The notes beneath the pieces are model-generated. The model ran no database searches. It was given only the letters and a program-made list of their open reading frames with translations, and was not told the DNA's origin. The position numbers and the translations under genes were made by a program. Of a stretch of 64,000 bases of DNA, positions 1-7,093 are shown one piece after another; positions within the stretch are counted from its first letter, which is position 1, and the number at the start of each line of letters is the position of its first letter. Origin of the DNA: Rhodococcus sp. (in: high G+C Gram-positive bacteria) (lineage in GTDB: Bacteria; Actinomycetota; Actinomycetes; Mycobacteriales; Mycobacteriaceae); the NCBI RefSeq assembly GCF_023264675.1, contig NZ_JAHFVG010000012.1, positions 1 through 64,000 of the forward strand, read 5' to 3'.

Positions 1-128
1 GCATCGTCGAGGTTGGCGAGGGCGAGTTGGCCGGTGATCTGGCCGGTGGCGGGGTTGGTGACGGGGGAGGTGTTGCTGGACGTGCCAGCGAACGGCTTGC
101 CATCCACCCAATGCGCGATTGTGCTCAC
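1..128 (-). CDS. mmsA: Methylmalonate-semialdehyde dehydrogenase-like protein, N-terminal fragment
   Basis: Only the first 42 codons lie in the window and the gene runs off the left edge. The translation begins V-S-T-I-A-H-W-V-D-G-K-P-F and continues with TSPVTNPATGQITGQLALA, the usual amino-terminal pattern of MmsA-type aldehyde dehydrogenases, which oxidise methylmalonate semialdehyde to propionyl-CoA in valine catabolism. The GTG start at 128 is preceded by GAAGGAAG at good spacing. The gene is divergent from the LysR regulator at 243, which may control it. Cofactor and catalytic residues are outside the window, so the family call rests on the N-terminus alone; another CoA-acylating aldehyde dehydrogenase is possible. 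Confidence 0.75.
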   Translation of the reverse strand, partial: MSTIAHWVDGKPFAGTSSNTSPVTNPATGQITGQLALANLDD

Positions 129-242
129 AGATACTTCCTTCGCTCGACAGTGTGAGTCCAGTCTCTGTCGCAATGTTGCGCATGTCAAAGGCCAATCACG
201 CACATTGTCGTGCACAAATGCACGGGCTGCTACGGTCGGTAG
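129..242. promoter_or_regulatory. Divergent promoter/operator region between mmsA-like gene and LysR gene
   Basis: This is the 114-bp spacer between two divergent genes. It holds the dyad CGCAA-TG-TTGCG near 170-181 and alternating GTGCA/TGCAC words around 206-223. LysR regulators commonly bind dyads in such spacers (T-N11-A type). The assignment is positional inference only. Confidence 0.35.
231..236 (+). promoter_or_regulatory. Candidate -10 of leaderless LysR transcript
   Basis: TACGGT lies 6 nt before the ATG at 243 and no Shine-Dalgarno sequence is present, so transcription could start at the start codon. Confidence 0.45.
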
Positions 243-1136
243 ATGTTCACTGCCGACCACCTCCGGTTCTTCCTCGAGGTATCTCGCCACGGACGGCTCA
301 GTGATGCGTCGCGCGCTCTCGGAGTCGACCACACGACGGTGGGGCGGCGCATCACCAGCCTGGAGAAGGCGGCAGGTCAGCGGCTGTTCGATCGGACTCC
401 GTCGGGGTGGCGCCTCACCGAGGCCGGACGACGGCTCGTGCGCTACGCGGAGACGGTGGAGTCGACGCTGATCGAAGCGTTCGAGGATCAAACCTCGAGC
501 GTCGGAGCGCTCACCGGCTCGGTTCGGATCGCTGCTCCCGACGGATTCGGAGCGTTCGTCCTCACACCCAACCTGACCACCCTGCGGCGCGCGCACCCGG
601 ATCTGGACGTCGAACTGGTCACGGCCACCGAGCACAACACTTTGAACACGCGCGAATTCGATGTTGCCGTCACCCTCGAACAGCCATCGCCGAGATTTGT
701 GGAATACCGAAAACTGGCGACGTATTCGCTGCATCTCTATGCGACAGCCGAGTATCTCCGATCAGCGCCGCCCATCGAAAGAGTGGAGGATCTGAAGCAT
801 CACACGCTCATCTGGTACGTCGGGGCACTTCTCGACGTGGCGCCGTTGCGAATACTCGATTCGATACTTGCCGACGGGCGAGCCCAGATTCAGACGAACA
901 ACATCACCGGGCACTGGCTCGCCGCGCGCAGTGGGCTGGGGATCGCGCCGCTGCCCAGCTATATCGGCGAACCGGACGCGACGCTGGTTCGCGTTGTCGC
1001 GGAGCAGTTCTCGATCGAGCGAACCTATTGGGTCGCGGTGCCGCGGGAGTTGACCGGTCTTGCACGGGTGAAGGCTGTGGACGATCTGCTCCGCGATGTG
1101 GTCTCGGCCGCGCCGCACCTCCAATCCGATCGATGA
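243..1136 (+). CDS. LysR-family transcriptional regulator
   Basis: A 297-residue protein of standard LysR length. Residues 1-60 form the winged helix-turn-helix: the N-terminus reads FTADHLRFFLEVSRHGRLSDASRALGVD in two halves around the recognition helix, followed by TTVGRRITSLEKAAGQRLFDR. Residues from about 90 to the end form the periplasmic-binding-like effector domain (VRIAAPDGFGAFVLTP, then an alternating alpha/beta pattern). It is divergent from the mmsA-like gene, so regulation of valine or propionate-type catabolism is the natural hypothesis, but the effector cannot be read from sequence. The ATG at 243 follows TACGGT by 6 nt, suggesting a leaderless message. Confidence 0.88.
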   Translation: MFTADHLRFFLEVSRHGRLSDASRALGVDHTTVGRRITSLEKAAGQRLFDRTPSGWRLTEAGRRLVRYAETVESTLIEAFEDQTSSVGALTGSVRIAAPDGFGAFVLTPNLTTLRRAHPDLDVELVTATEHNTLNTREFDVAVTLEQPSPRFVEYRKLATYSLHLYATAEYLRSAPPIERVEDLKHHTLIWYVGALLDVAPLRILDSILADGRAQIQTNNITGHWLAARSGLGIAPLPSYIGEPDATLVRVVAEQFSIERTYWVAVPRELTGLARVKAVDDLLRDVVSAAPHLQSDR

Positions 1137-1222
1137 TCCACGGGTACAGCGTTGGACGTCGGGGAGATCTCACAGACCGTCTGGGTCGACAATTCGCACT
1201 CATCGGAGATCGCCGCGATCGG

Positions 1223-1228
1223 TACACT
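1223..1228 (+). promoter_or_regulatory. Candidate -10 of leaderless transcript
   Basis: TACACT lies 7 nt before GTG 1236. It favours GTG 1236 over the TTG at 1152 as the start of the downstream hypothetical gene. Confidence 0.5.
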
Positions 1229-1235
1229 CGGCACA

Positions 1236-1658
1236 GTGGATATCGGCCGCTGGAGGAGCAGACTCCCCGTGACTCGGCCGACCGACGGCGAACTGGTGGG
1301 TTGGACCGTATCGGAGAACTACGACGAGACTCGCGTCGATGCGGTGAATCCAGTCGGACATGCTCTGTCGGTGGATCTTCCGGTCGACGAAGCAACGGGC
1401 GTCCTGGTCCGGGACGGGCTCTCCTCGCTGTCGGCCCCCTGCTGGGCGCGTGCGCCCATGCCGATGCTGGCGAACACCGATTTACGAAGGCCCGAGCCGA
1501 CCTGGCGGTGGCGTCGGATCGTGCTGGTTCAGTTGGAGGAAACGCGGGTGTGGATCAGGCCCGGATATCCGAGTTGGGACGAACGGCGGGTCGAACTGCC
1601 GTTGTCGATCCCTGTCGATGACGTGCTGGTCATCGATCCGCCCGCCGAGCACGAGTGA
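1236..1658 (+). CDS. Conserved-looking hypothetical protein
   Basis: A 140-residue soluble protein I do not recognise. It has no signal peptide or membrane segment. The body (residues 12-140) is rich in Trp, Arg and acidic residues, with short beta-like stretches such as RRIVLVQLEETRVWI and VDDVLVIDPP. The reading frame is open further upstream to a TTG at 1152, but GTG 1236 is preceded by TACACT at 7 nt, the leaderless pattern used by many genes in this window. GTG 1269, with GGAGGAG ten bases upstream, is the other plausible start. Codon use looks typical for the window. The small gene at 1690 follows with a 31-nt gap. Confidence 0.6.
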   Translation: MDIGRWRSRLPVTRPTDGELVGWTVSENYDETRVDAVNPVGHALSVDLPVDEATGVLVRDGLSSLSAPCWARAPMPMLANTDLRRPEPTWRWRRIVLVQLEETRVWIRPGYPSWDERRVELPLSIPVDDVLVIDPPAEHE

Positions 1659-1677
1659 ACCGACGGCGCTCCTCGCC

Positions 1678-1683
1678 TACGGT
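1678..1683 (+). promoter_or_regulatory. Candidate -10 of leaderless transcript
   Basis: TACGGT lies 6 nt before ATG 1690, which has no separate ribosome-binding site. Confidence 0.4.
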
Positions 1684-1689
1684 GGGGTG

Positions 1690-1938
1690 ATGACTGTTGA
1701 AGATTTCGGTGGCAGGCGCACACTCTCGGCCGAAGAGCTGTTGGTTCTCGTGGGCGACTATGCATTGCTCGACGAAGCGGGCCTACAGCGTGGACGAATC
1801 GAAGCAGTAGGGCAGGAGGGGTTGTCCGTGGTGGTGACCGTCTCGGAGGACTCCGGCCCGGTGGTGCTCACGTTCGAGCCCGAGACGCAGCTGAGTGTCG
1901 AGCCCTACGACGGAGGAAAGGCGCCCGTTCTGCCCTGA
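1690..1938 (+). CDS. Small hypothetical protein
   Basis: An 82-residue acidic protein with no recognised family. An N-terminal amphipathic helix (SAEELLVLVGDYALLDEA) is followed by a predicted beta-rich half (GLSVVVTVSEDSGPVVLTF). No signal peptide, cysteine cluster or DNA-binding motif is visible. The start ATG 1690 is chosen because TACGGT lies exactly 6 nt upstream; a GTG at 1687 is the alternative. The gene sits alone between the hypothetical at 1236 and the secreted DUF218 gene at 2081. Coding status rests on codon bias and the promoter-like placement. Confidence 0.55.
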   Translation: MTVEDFGGRRTLSAEELLVLVGDYALLDEAGLQRGRIEAVGQEGLSVVVTVSEDSGPVVLTFEPETQLSVEPYDGGKAPVLP

Positions 1939-2080
1939 CCGGCAATTGTGTTGCACGAAGCCGAGATTGGCATCGACGAATCACAGCCGTGTAACTCTGA
2001 GCACTTCAGTAACACTGGCCACATGAGCCCCATACGGGCTAGCCTTGCTGCGACCACGTCGCCTCGAGGAAGGGCCCGCT

Positions 2081-3043
2081 GTGCGAATCAGCTTGTCCAC
2101 ACCGGTTGCACCGAACCGCAGGCCCACCGGTACCTGCCGAATGCGCATCGCAGTCGCGATGTCCGGATCAGTGGCCGCGGTGCTCGCGTTCGGAGGCGTC
2201 GCGACAGCGCAACCGCTACCGGTGCCCATCGACCCGCTTGCGGTGATCTCCTCGATTGCCGAGCCTGCGAAACCGGCTTTGTACAACGCGGCGCAGGACA
2301 ACCTCGTCAAAGGCGAATACGACGTGGGTCTCGCCTCGCTCGATGCGCTTGCACTCGCGGCGCCGTCGGATCCGAATGTTGCAGCGCTGCAGGCGTTCTA
2401 CCGCAATGCAGCGGACGATCCGAGCGGGCGAGATGCGGCGCTGGAGAGGCTCGGATCCATCGATCCGGCGGTTCACGACAGTGTCGATCGTGCCATCGGG
2501 ATCATCACGACCTCGGCGGAGTCGCCTGTCGATTACGCTCCGGTGTTCGACGGCCGACGGACCGCCATCGTCGCCCTCGGATTCGGGCTCGAAAATGACG
2601 GATCCATGCGTGACGAATTGGTGCAGCGATTGGAAAGTGCTGCAGCGGCTGCGCAGACGTCACCCGAGTCGCCCATAGTGGTCACCGGCGGCAATCCGCA
2701 GAACGGTACGGCCGAAGCGGACGCGATGCGCGACTGGCTTGTCGGCGACGGCATCGACGAGAGTCGAATCCACGTCGAGGATGCAGCCGACTCGACGGTC
2801 CAGAACGCGCTGCTGTCACAGCCGATTCTGGATTCGATCGGGGTGAACAGCATCGTGATCGCCACCTCCGACAATCACGTGAGGCGCGCTGCGTCGGACT
2901 TCGGTATTGCCGGGTCCACGGTGATCGGAGCAGCAACAGTCGATGCCCAGTCGCCACCCGCGATAGCGGCCCTCGGGCCCGATTCGCGCCTCGGACTCAC
3001 AGTCGACGCAACCAAGGTGGTCGGCATTCCGAGGACTTACTGA
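2081..3043 (+). CDS. Secreted YdcF-like (DUF218) family protein
   Basis: A 320-residue exported protein. Residues 1 to about 44 form a long Arg-rich n-region, a hydrophobic core (VAMSGSVAAVLAFGGVA) and a probable signal peptidase site after TAQ. An N-terminal helical region (residues 45-150) resembles a TPR-like spacer. The C-terminal half carries the DUF218/YdcF signature: IVVTGG near residue 205, then TAEADAMRDWL, ESRIHVEDAADSTVQNA and a final SIVIATSDNHVRRA segment. DUF218 proteins are envelope-associated; E. coli SanA and YdcF belong here, and the reaction is unsettled. GTG 2081 is preceded by GAGGAAGG at 7-8 nt, better than the in-frame TTG at 2045. Confidence 0.75.
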   Translation: MRISLSTPVAPNRRPTGTCRMRIAVAMSGSVAAVLAFGGVATAQPLPVPIDPLAVISSIAEPAKPALYNAAQDNLVKGEYDVGLASLDALALAAPSDPNVAALQAFYRNAADDPSGRDAALERLGSIDPAVHDSVDRAIGIITTSAESPVDYAPVFDGRRTAIVALGFGLENDGSMRDELVQRLESAAAAAQTSPESPIVVTGGNPQNGTAEADAMRDWLVGDGIDESRIHVEDAADSTVQNALLSQPILDSIGVNSIVIATSDNHVRRAASDFGIAGSTVIGAATVDAQSPPAIAALGPDSRLGLTVDATKVVGIPRTY

Positions 3044-3049
3044 CCGGAT

Positions 3050-3598
3050 TCAGGCGACCGGTGTACCTGCAGACCCGGCGATTCTTTTCGCAGCGCGCCG
3101 ACGGCGCGCTCGGACGATCACGAACACCAGAAGTGCGAAAATCACGACGGCGACAACGGCGCCGAGAGCTGTTGCGCCGCGGAAACCGGGTGCCTCGGTG
3201 TCGAGCGTGCGCTCACCCGCATGCGCGGCATTGTTGCTGCCCAGCACGATCGTCAACGTCAGCAGGTTCGGAATCGCCACCACGACAGCAAGAACGACCG
3301 CGACGATGGCAGAGACCTTGCCGCCGCGTTTGCGGCGCACCGACCACGCCGCGAAGAAAAGCAACAGTGGAACCAGCGTGCACGCGATACCGAGTACCAG
3401 GCCCCAGAAGATTCCTTTGCTGAACGCCTGATCCGAAAGATTGGCTACGCGGATGCTCCACCATCGGGGAAGAAATGCGGCGAGTACGAAGTACGCGATG
3501 ATCAACGCGACCACACCTACCGCGATCAATATTGCTTTGTTCACCCATGCGGGCTTGCCGGTGCTCGCAGGTACGGGAGTTGTGCCGTCGACGCTCAT
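3050..3598 (-). CDS. Four-helix integral membrane protein of unknown function
   Basis: A 182-residue protein with four clear hydrophobic segments at about residues 19-41, 66-84, 96-118 and 146-170, a basic cytoplasmic loop (RRKRGGK) and a basic tail (RARRRRAAKR). No known family motif is recognised; it may be a small permease-like or scaffold protein. ATG 3598 is chosen because TAAGAT lies exactly 7 nt upstream without a Shine-Dalgarno sequence, although the frame stays open further upstream. It converges with the secreted DUF218 gene, whose stop is only 6 nt away. Confidence 0.65.
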   Translation of the reverse strand: MSVDGTTPVPASTGKPAWVNKAILIAVGVVALIIAYFVLAAFLPRWWSIRVANLSDQAFSKGIFWGLVLGIACTLVPLLLFFAAWSVRRKRGGKVSAIVAVVLAVVVAIPNLLTLTIVLGSNNAAHAGERTLDTEAPGFRGATALGAVVAVVIFALLVFVIVRARRRRAAKRIAGSAGTPVA

Positions 3599-3605
3599 GT
3601 GATCG

Positions 3606-3611
3606 ATCTTA
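3606..3611 (-). promoter_or_regulatory. Candidate -10 of leaderless transcript
   Basis: TAAGAT on the minus strand lies 7 nt before ATG 3598 of the four-helix membrane protein. Confidence 0.5.
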
Positions 3612-3745
3612 GCGGGGCCGCCGCTGGTGACAGCTGACACATGTGACGGCCCCCTCATCTGCATTTTCATTCGCGTACTCGTCGGTAACAATCAAGATCA
3701 TCACGGCCCGAACGTTGGGCCAACGGCGATCCTGGGGGATACACC

Positions 3746-3871
3746 ATGGCTATGTTCTTGATGGCAACTGTCGGCTTCATCGGTATCGCAGCAGCGATGC
3801 TTCATTCCGGTCGCGATCTCGAGTTCAACAACCGGCAGATGTCGGGCGTGTACCGGGCGCGCTGGGCCTGA
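3746..3871 (+). CDS. Predicted 41-residue single-span membrane peptide
   Basis: A short open frame with a good ribosome-binding site (TGGGGGAT, 5-6 nt before ATG 3746). The translation starts MAMFLMATVGFIGIAAAML, a hydrophobic span of about 18 residues, followed by a polar, basic tail ending RARWA. It occupies the otherwise empty gap between the membrane-protein gene and cobD. The combination of strong ribosome-binding site, membrane helix and sensible stop argues for a real small protein. No homologue is recognised and no function is proposed. Confidence 0.45.
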   Translation: MAMFLMATVGFIGIAAAMLHSGRDLEFNNRQMSGVYRARWA

Positions 3872-3956
3872 TTCGTCTGGATCCGACTCGGCGGGGCCGT
3901 GCGGGATTGTTCGAAGACGTTCGGGGGCGCTGCGGCACAGCAGTGGGACGTTTCGC

Positions 3957-3962
3957 TACGGT
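3957..3962 (+). promoter_or_regulatory. Candidate -10 of leaderless cobD transcript
   Basis: TACGGT lies 6 nt before ATG 3969 of cobD; no Shine-Dalgarno sequence is seen. Confidence 0.45.
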
Positions 3963-3968
3963 CGTGAC

Positions 3969-4952
3969 ATGAGCATCCGCGCAACCCGGTCGCGCTACCG
4001 AGCGGCAGGGCTGGTGATCGGGTTCGCGCTCGATCTGGCGTTGGGCGACCCACGACGATTCCATCCGGTGGCGGGGTTCGGTCTCGGGGCAAGTGCGCTG
4101 GAGCAGCGTCTGTATCGCGATTCGAAGGTTGCCGGCGTGGTTCACACCGGCGTTCTCGCCAGCGGGGTAGTGATCGCCGGGGTTGTGGCCTCTCGCGTTG
4201 CGCGTCGTGCCGGACCCATCGGCGAGACCGTTGTCGTGTCGTCGGCTGTGTGGGCGGCGCTGGGGGGAACCTCGCTGTCCCGCACCGGCACGACGATGGC
4301 AGCGCACTTACGCAACGGCGAGCTCGACGCAGCCCGTGAGCTGCTGCCTTCTCTGTGCGGTCGCGATCCCCGGGTGCTCGACGCCGGCGGACTGTGCCGT
4401 GCTGCCCTGGAGTCGGTTGCCGAGAACACCTCGGATGCCGCTGTGGGCGTTGTGTTCTGGGGCGCGGTCGCGGGAGCGCCCGGTGTTCTGGGGTATCGCG
4501 CGATCAACACCCTCGACGCCATGATCGGTTACCGCTCGCCGCGGTACACGCGTTTCGGTTGGTTCGCGGCTCGGCTCGACGACGCCGTCAACGTGGTTCC
4601 CGCTCGGCTGACCGGCGTGCTCACCGCGGTGCTCGCTCCGACAGTCGGGGGGCACCCGATGGCGTCGGTGCGGGCGTGGCGCAGCGATGCTTCGCGGCAC
4701 CCGAGTCCCAATGCGGGAGTGGCGGAAGCGACCGCGGCCGGAGCACTCGGGGTCAGTCTGGGGGGACGTACCGAGTACGAACACGGCGTGGAGATCCGGC
4801 CGACTCTCGGCAGCGGGCGTTCGCCGACTCCCGAAGATCTGGATCGTGCATCGACGTTGTCACGCTCGGTTCAGATTGCGTCGACTGCGGTGTCAGCGAT
4901 CCTTGCCGTAGCGATCGGCCAGCCGGGCGTCGTTCGCCGTTCGCGGCGTTGA
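3969..4952 (+). CDS. cobD: Adenosylcobinamide-phosphate synthase (CobD/CbiB)
   Basis: A 327-residue CbiB/CobD family membrane protein that attaches the aminopropanol (or its phosphate) arm to adenosylcobyric acid in cobalamin synthesis. Family hallmarks include the N-terminal GFALDLALGDPRRFHPV, the central SVAENTSDAAVGVVFW, the RAINTLDAMIGY region with RYTRFGWFAARLDD after it, and SPNAGVAEATAAGALGVSLGG near residue 240. Several hydrophobic segments are consistent with a membrane enzyme. M. tuberculosis has cobD (Rv2236c) in the same place beside the SURF1 gene. The last 60 nt overlap the convergent SURF1 gene. Confidence 0.93.
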   Translation: MSIRATRSRYRAAGLVIGFALDLALGDPRRFHPVAGFGLGASALEQRLYRDSKVAGVVHTGVLASGVVIAGVVASRVARRAGPIGETVVVSSAVWAALGGTSLSRTGTTMAAHLRNGELDAARELLPSLCGRDPRVLDAGGLCRAALESVAENTSDAAVGVVFWGAVAGAPGVLGYRAINTLDAMIGYRSPRYTRFGWFAARLDDAVNVVPARLTGVLTAVLAPTVGGHPMASVRAWRSDASRHPSPNAGVAEATAAGALGVSLGGRTEYEHGVEIRPTLGSGRSPTPEDLDRASTLSRSVQIASTAVSAILAVAIGQPGVVRRSRR

Positions 4953-5831
4953 CACAGTCTTCGCTTTCGCGCGTCGCTCCTTGCGCGTGAGCAAGGTGAA
5001 CTCCTCGGGTTCGAGCGACTCCTCGTCGTCCGGCGAACTCGTCTGGGCGGTCGGTTCAGCCACCGCGACAGGCTCGGCGGCGTCCGCGATGTCACGTTGC
5101 AGCGACTTCCTGCGCTCGCGCCACTCGGCGCGCACGAAGTAGGCGAGGCCGAGTGGTGCCATGATTCCGAACGCGAGCCACTGCAGCCCATAGGACAGAT
5201 ACGGTCCCGAATCGGTCTGCGGAAGATCGATGACGCCGAGGCCGCCTGGCTGCGCGTCGTCGAGTTGCAGGTAGCCGTCGACGGCGTCGACGCCGACCGC
5301 GGCACCGATCTGTTGCGGGTTGATGTTGTACACCTGCAGGTGGCCCGCCTCTTGGATGGGCTCACGCGAAGTTCCCTCCGACTCGCGGAGCCTGGCGTTC
5401 AGCGTCACCTCACCAGCCGGTGCCGGATCGATCGGCGGCGGTTGAGTTCCCTGAATCGGCGAGACGTAGCCGCGATTGACCATCACGATCGGTCCGTCGT
5501 CGAGCTGGAAGGGCGTGACCACCTCGTAGGCCGGTGCTTCCTTGATGCTTCGCAGTCGAACGAGCACTTCCTTGTCCGGCAGATAGTGACCGTCGGCGAC
5601 GACTCGGCGCCACTCGTCGTCGGGGGCGAATCCCGTCGCGGACAGAACCTCGCCGACAGCCACGGGATCGGCATCGACCGACTCGGTGATCAGGTCGTTG
5701 CGATGCGATGTGGACGTGTTCTTCCCGAGCTGCCAGGGCGCAAGCACCCAGAAGCACAGGAAAGCGAACATGACGACGACAGCCGCCAGAGCCATCCACC
5801 CCGGACGCAGCAGGAATCTCAGCCTTCGCAC
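4893..5831 (-). CDS. SURF1 family cytochrome oxidase assembly protein
   Basis: A 312-residue SURF1-type protein, needed for haem insertion and assembly of aa3-type cytochrome oxidase. There are two transmembrane segments, near residues 13-35 (WMALAAVVVMFAFLCFWVLAPW) and in the second half (LSYGLQWLAFGIMAPLGLAYFV, about residues 207-228). Family landmarks are WQLGKN after the first helix, MVNRGYV, and the conserved tyrosine-rich QLD/PYLSYGLQW region. A charged Lys/Arg-rich C-terminal tail (about 65 residues) is typical of actinobacterial members. GTG 5831 is chosen because TACCGT lies 6 nt upstream; an upstream TTG at 5900 would overlap ptpA. The oxidase genes it should serve are at 49.9-56.6 kb. 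Confidence 0.88.
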   Translation of the reverse strand: MRRLRFLLRPGWMALAAVVVMFAFLCFWVLAPWQLGKNTSTSHRNDLITESVDADPVAVGEVLSATGFAPDDEWRRVVADGHYLPDKEVLVRLRSIKEAPAYEVVTPFQLDDGPIVMVNRGYVSPIQGTQPPPIDPAPAGEVTLNARLRESEGTSREPIQEAGHLQVYNINPQQIGAAVGVDAVDGYLQLDDAQPGGLGVIDLPQTDSGPYLSYGLQWLAFGIMAPLGLAYFVRAEWRERRKSLQRDIADAAEPVAVAEPTAQTSSPDDEESLEPEEFTLLTRKERRAKAKTVSTPRTANDARLADRYGKDR

Positions 5832-5837
5832 GGTTCT

Positions 5838-5843
5838 ACGGTA
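5838..5843 (-). promoter_or_regulatory. Candidate -10 of leaderless SURF1 transcript
   Basis: TACCGT on the minus strand lies 6 nt before GTG 5831. It sits just past the end of ptpA, so SURF1 may have its own promoter. Confidence 0.4.
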
Positions 5844-5878
5844 GCGGCTCGCCGAAAGTGACCTACGACGCCGTGTAG

Positions 5879-6349
5879 TCAGACGTGTTCTCGGGCCCAA
5901 CGCACCAGACCGGGCATCGAGGCTTCGATCTGCTCGCGTACCTCCGTGAACGCGTCGTCGGACGAGTAGTACGGGTCGGCGACCGATTCGTCGTCGGCGT
6001 CGTCGTCGAACGATCTCAGCAAGGCGATGCGCTCGCGCGGCACACCCATCTTCAGCAGTTGCCCGGCGTGGCCGGTATCGAGCGCGACCAGGAGATCAGC
6101 GGCGAGGTGGTCTTCACCCACCTGAGCTGCTTCGTGGTCGCTTTCGAATCCATGTGCCTCCAGTTCGGCGACGGTGCGCGGGTCGGCACCTTCGCCCTCG
6201 TGCCAGCCGTCGATTCCGGCGCTGGAGACTCGCACCGAGGATTCGAGGCCCGCTTCGAGCAGATACGAGGCGAACACTTTCTCTGCCATCGGCGAACGAC
6301 AGATATTTCCGGTGCAGACGAACGTGATGTGCAGGTCAGGTGTTGTCAC
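5879..6349 (-). CDS. ptpA: Low-molecular-weight protein tyrosine phosphatase (PtpA-like)
   Basis: A 156-residue phosphatase of the low-molecular-weight class. The P-loop VCTGNICRS (catalytic Cys12, Arg18) and the general-acid segment VADPYYSSDD near residue 128 are both intact. M. tuberculosis PtpA (Rv2234) lies in the same position and is a secreted virulence phosphatase. GTG 6349 is chosen because GAAGG lies about 6 nt upstream and the start overlaps the last codons of the preceding HAD gene, implying translational coupling; a TTG at 6364 is the alternative. No signal peptide is visible. Confidence 0.9.
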   Translation of the reverse strand: MTTPDLHITFVCTGNICRSPMAEKVFASYLLEAGLESSVRVSSAGIDGWHEGEGADPRTVAELEAHGFESDHEAAQVGEDHLAADLLVALDTGHAGQLLKMGVPRERIALLRSFDDDADDESVADPYYSSDDAFTEVREQIEASMPGLVRWAREHV

Positions 6350-7031
6350 CGAGTACCTTCGCAAGCTCGTCCATCGTGGTCACGGTGAAGGCGGCGTCGT
6401 CGCTCTCGCCGTCGATGCCGTATCCCCAGTCGACGTAGACCGCGGGAATGCCGAACCGCGCTGCTCCGTGCACGTCGTGGTCGCGGTCGCCGACCATCAG
6501 CACTCCACTGGTGCCGCCGTCCGCGATCTCCTTCGGGCTCAGTCCGAGATTGCGCAGTGAATGTGCGATCACGTCCGGCTTCGCTCGACGTACCCCGTCG
6601 TTGCTGGCTCCGCCGATGAACTCGAAATAGTCCGACAGTCCGAAGTGATCGAGAATCCGGTGCGCGAATCGCTCCGACTTCGACGTGGCGACACCCAATC
6701 GCACTCCGCGCGCTCGCAGTTCGTGCAGGACCGGCTCGATGCCGTCGAATACGGTGTTCTCGGCCCATCCCTTGGCGTCGTACCGGTCGAAATATGCCGC
6801 AATCGCCTCGGCGGCGACCTCGTCGGACAAGCCCATGGAACGGAAGGTGTCGATCAACGGCGGTCCGATCACCAACGCGAGCTGCTCGTCCGACGGCTCG
6901 GGCGCGCCGACGCTCGCCAGTGCATGACGGAAGCCTGCGAGGATTCCCGGTGCGGAATCGGTGAGCGTTCCGTCGAGATCGAAGAGGACTACCTGGGCAC
7001 GCACTGGCGGCGGAGCGTCGAGCTTTGTCAT
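6336..7031 (-). CDS. HAD-superfamily hydrolase, positional counterpart of PtkA (Rv2232)
   Basis: A 231-residue HAD-fold protein with all four motifs: LFDLDGTLTD (nucleophile Asp18, acid Asp20), GVATSKS, the lysine of RRAKPD, and GDRDHD. By sequence it resembles phosphoglycolate phosphatase/Gph-type enzymes with a small helical cap. In M. tuberculosis the gene in this place is ptkA (Rv2232), a HAD-fold protein reported to phosphorylate PtpA on tyrosine. The next gene here is ptpA, overlapping by 14 nt, so the pairing is preserved. TATGGT lies 6 nt before ATG 7031. Whether this protein is a phosphatase, a kinase or both cannot be decided from sequence. Confidence 0.85.
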   Translation of the reverse strand: MTKLDAPPPVRAQVVLFDLDGTLTDSAPGILAGFRHALASVGAPEPSDEQLALVIGPPLIDTFRSMGLSDEVAAEAIAAYFDRYDAKGWAENTVFDGIEPVLHELRARGVRLGVATSKSERFAHRILDHFGLSDYFEFIGGASNDGVRRAKPDVIAHSLRNLGLSPKEIADGGTSGVLMVGDRDHDVHGAARFGIPAVYVDWGYGIDGESDDAAFTVTTMDELAKVLGDNT

Positions 7032-7037
7032 GACAAA

Positions 7038-7043
7038 ACCATA
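7038..7043 (-). promoter_or_regulatory. Candidate -10 of leaderless ptkA-like/ptpA transcript
   Basis: TATGGT on the minus strand lies 6 nt before ATG 7031 in the short divergent spacer with cobC. Confidence 0.45.
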
Positions 7044-7093
7044 TCGCCGACGTGCCCGACTACGCTCATCGGCAACGAAAGGATTGCCAAGAA

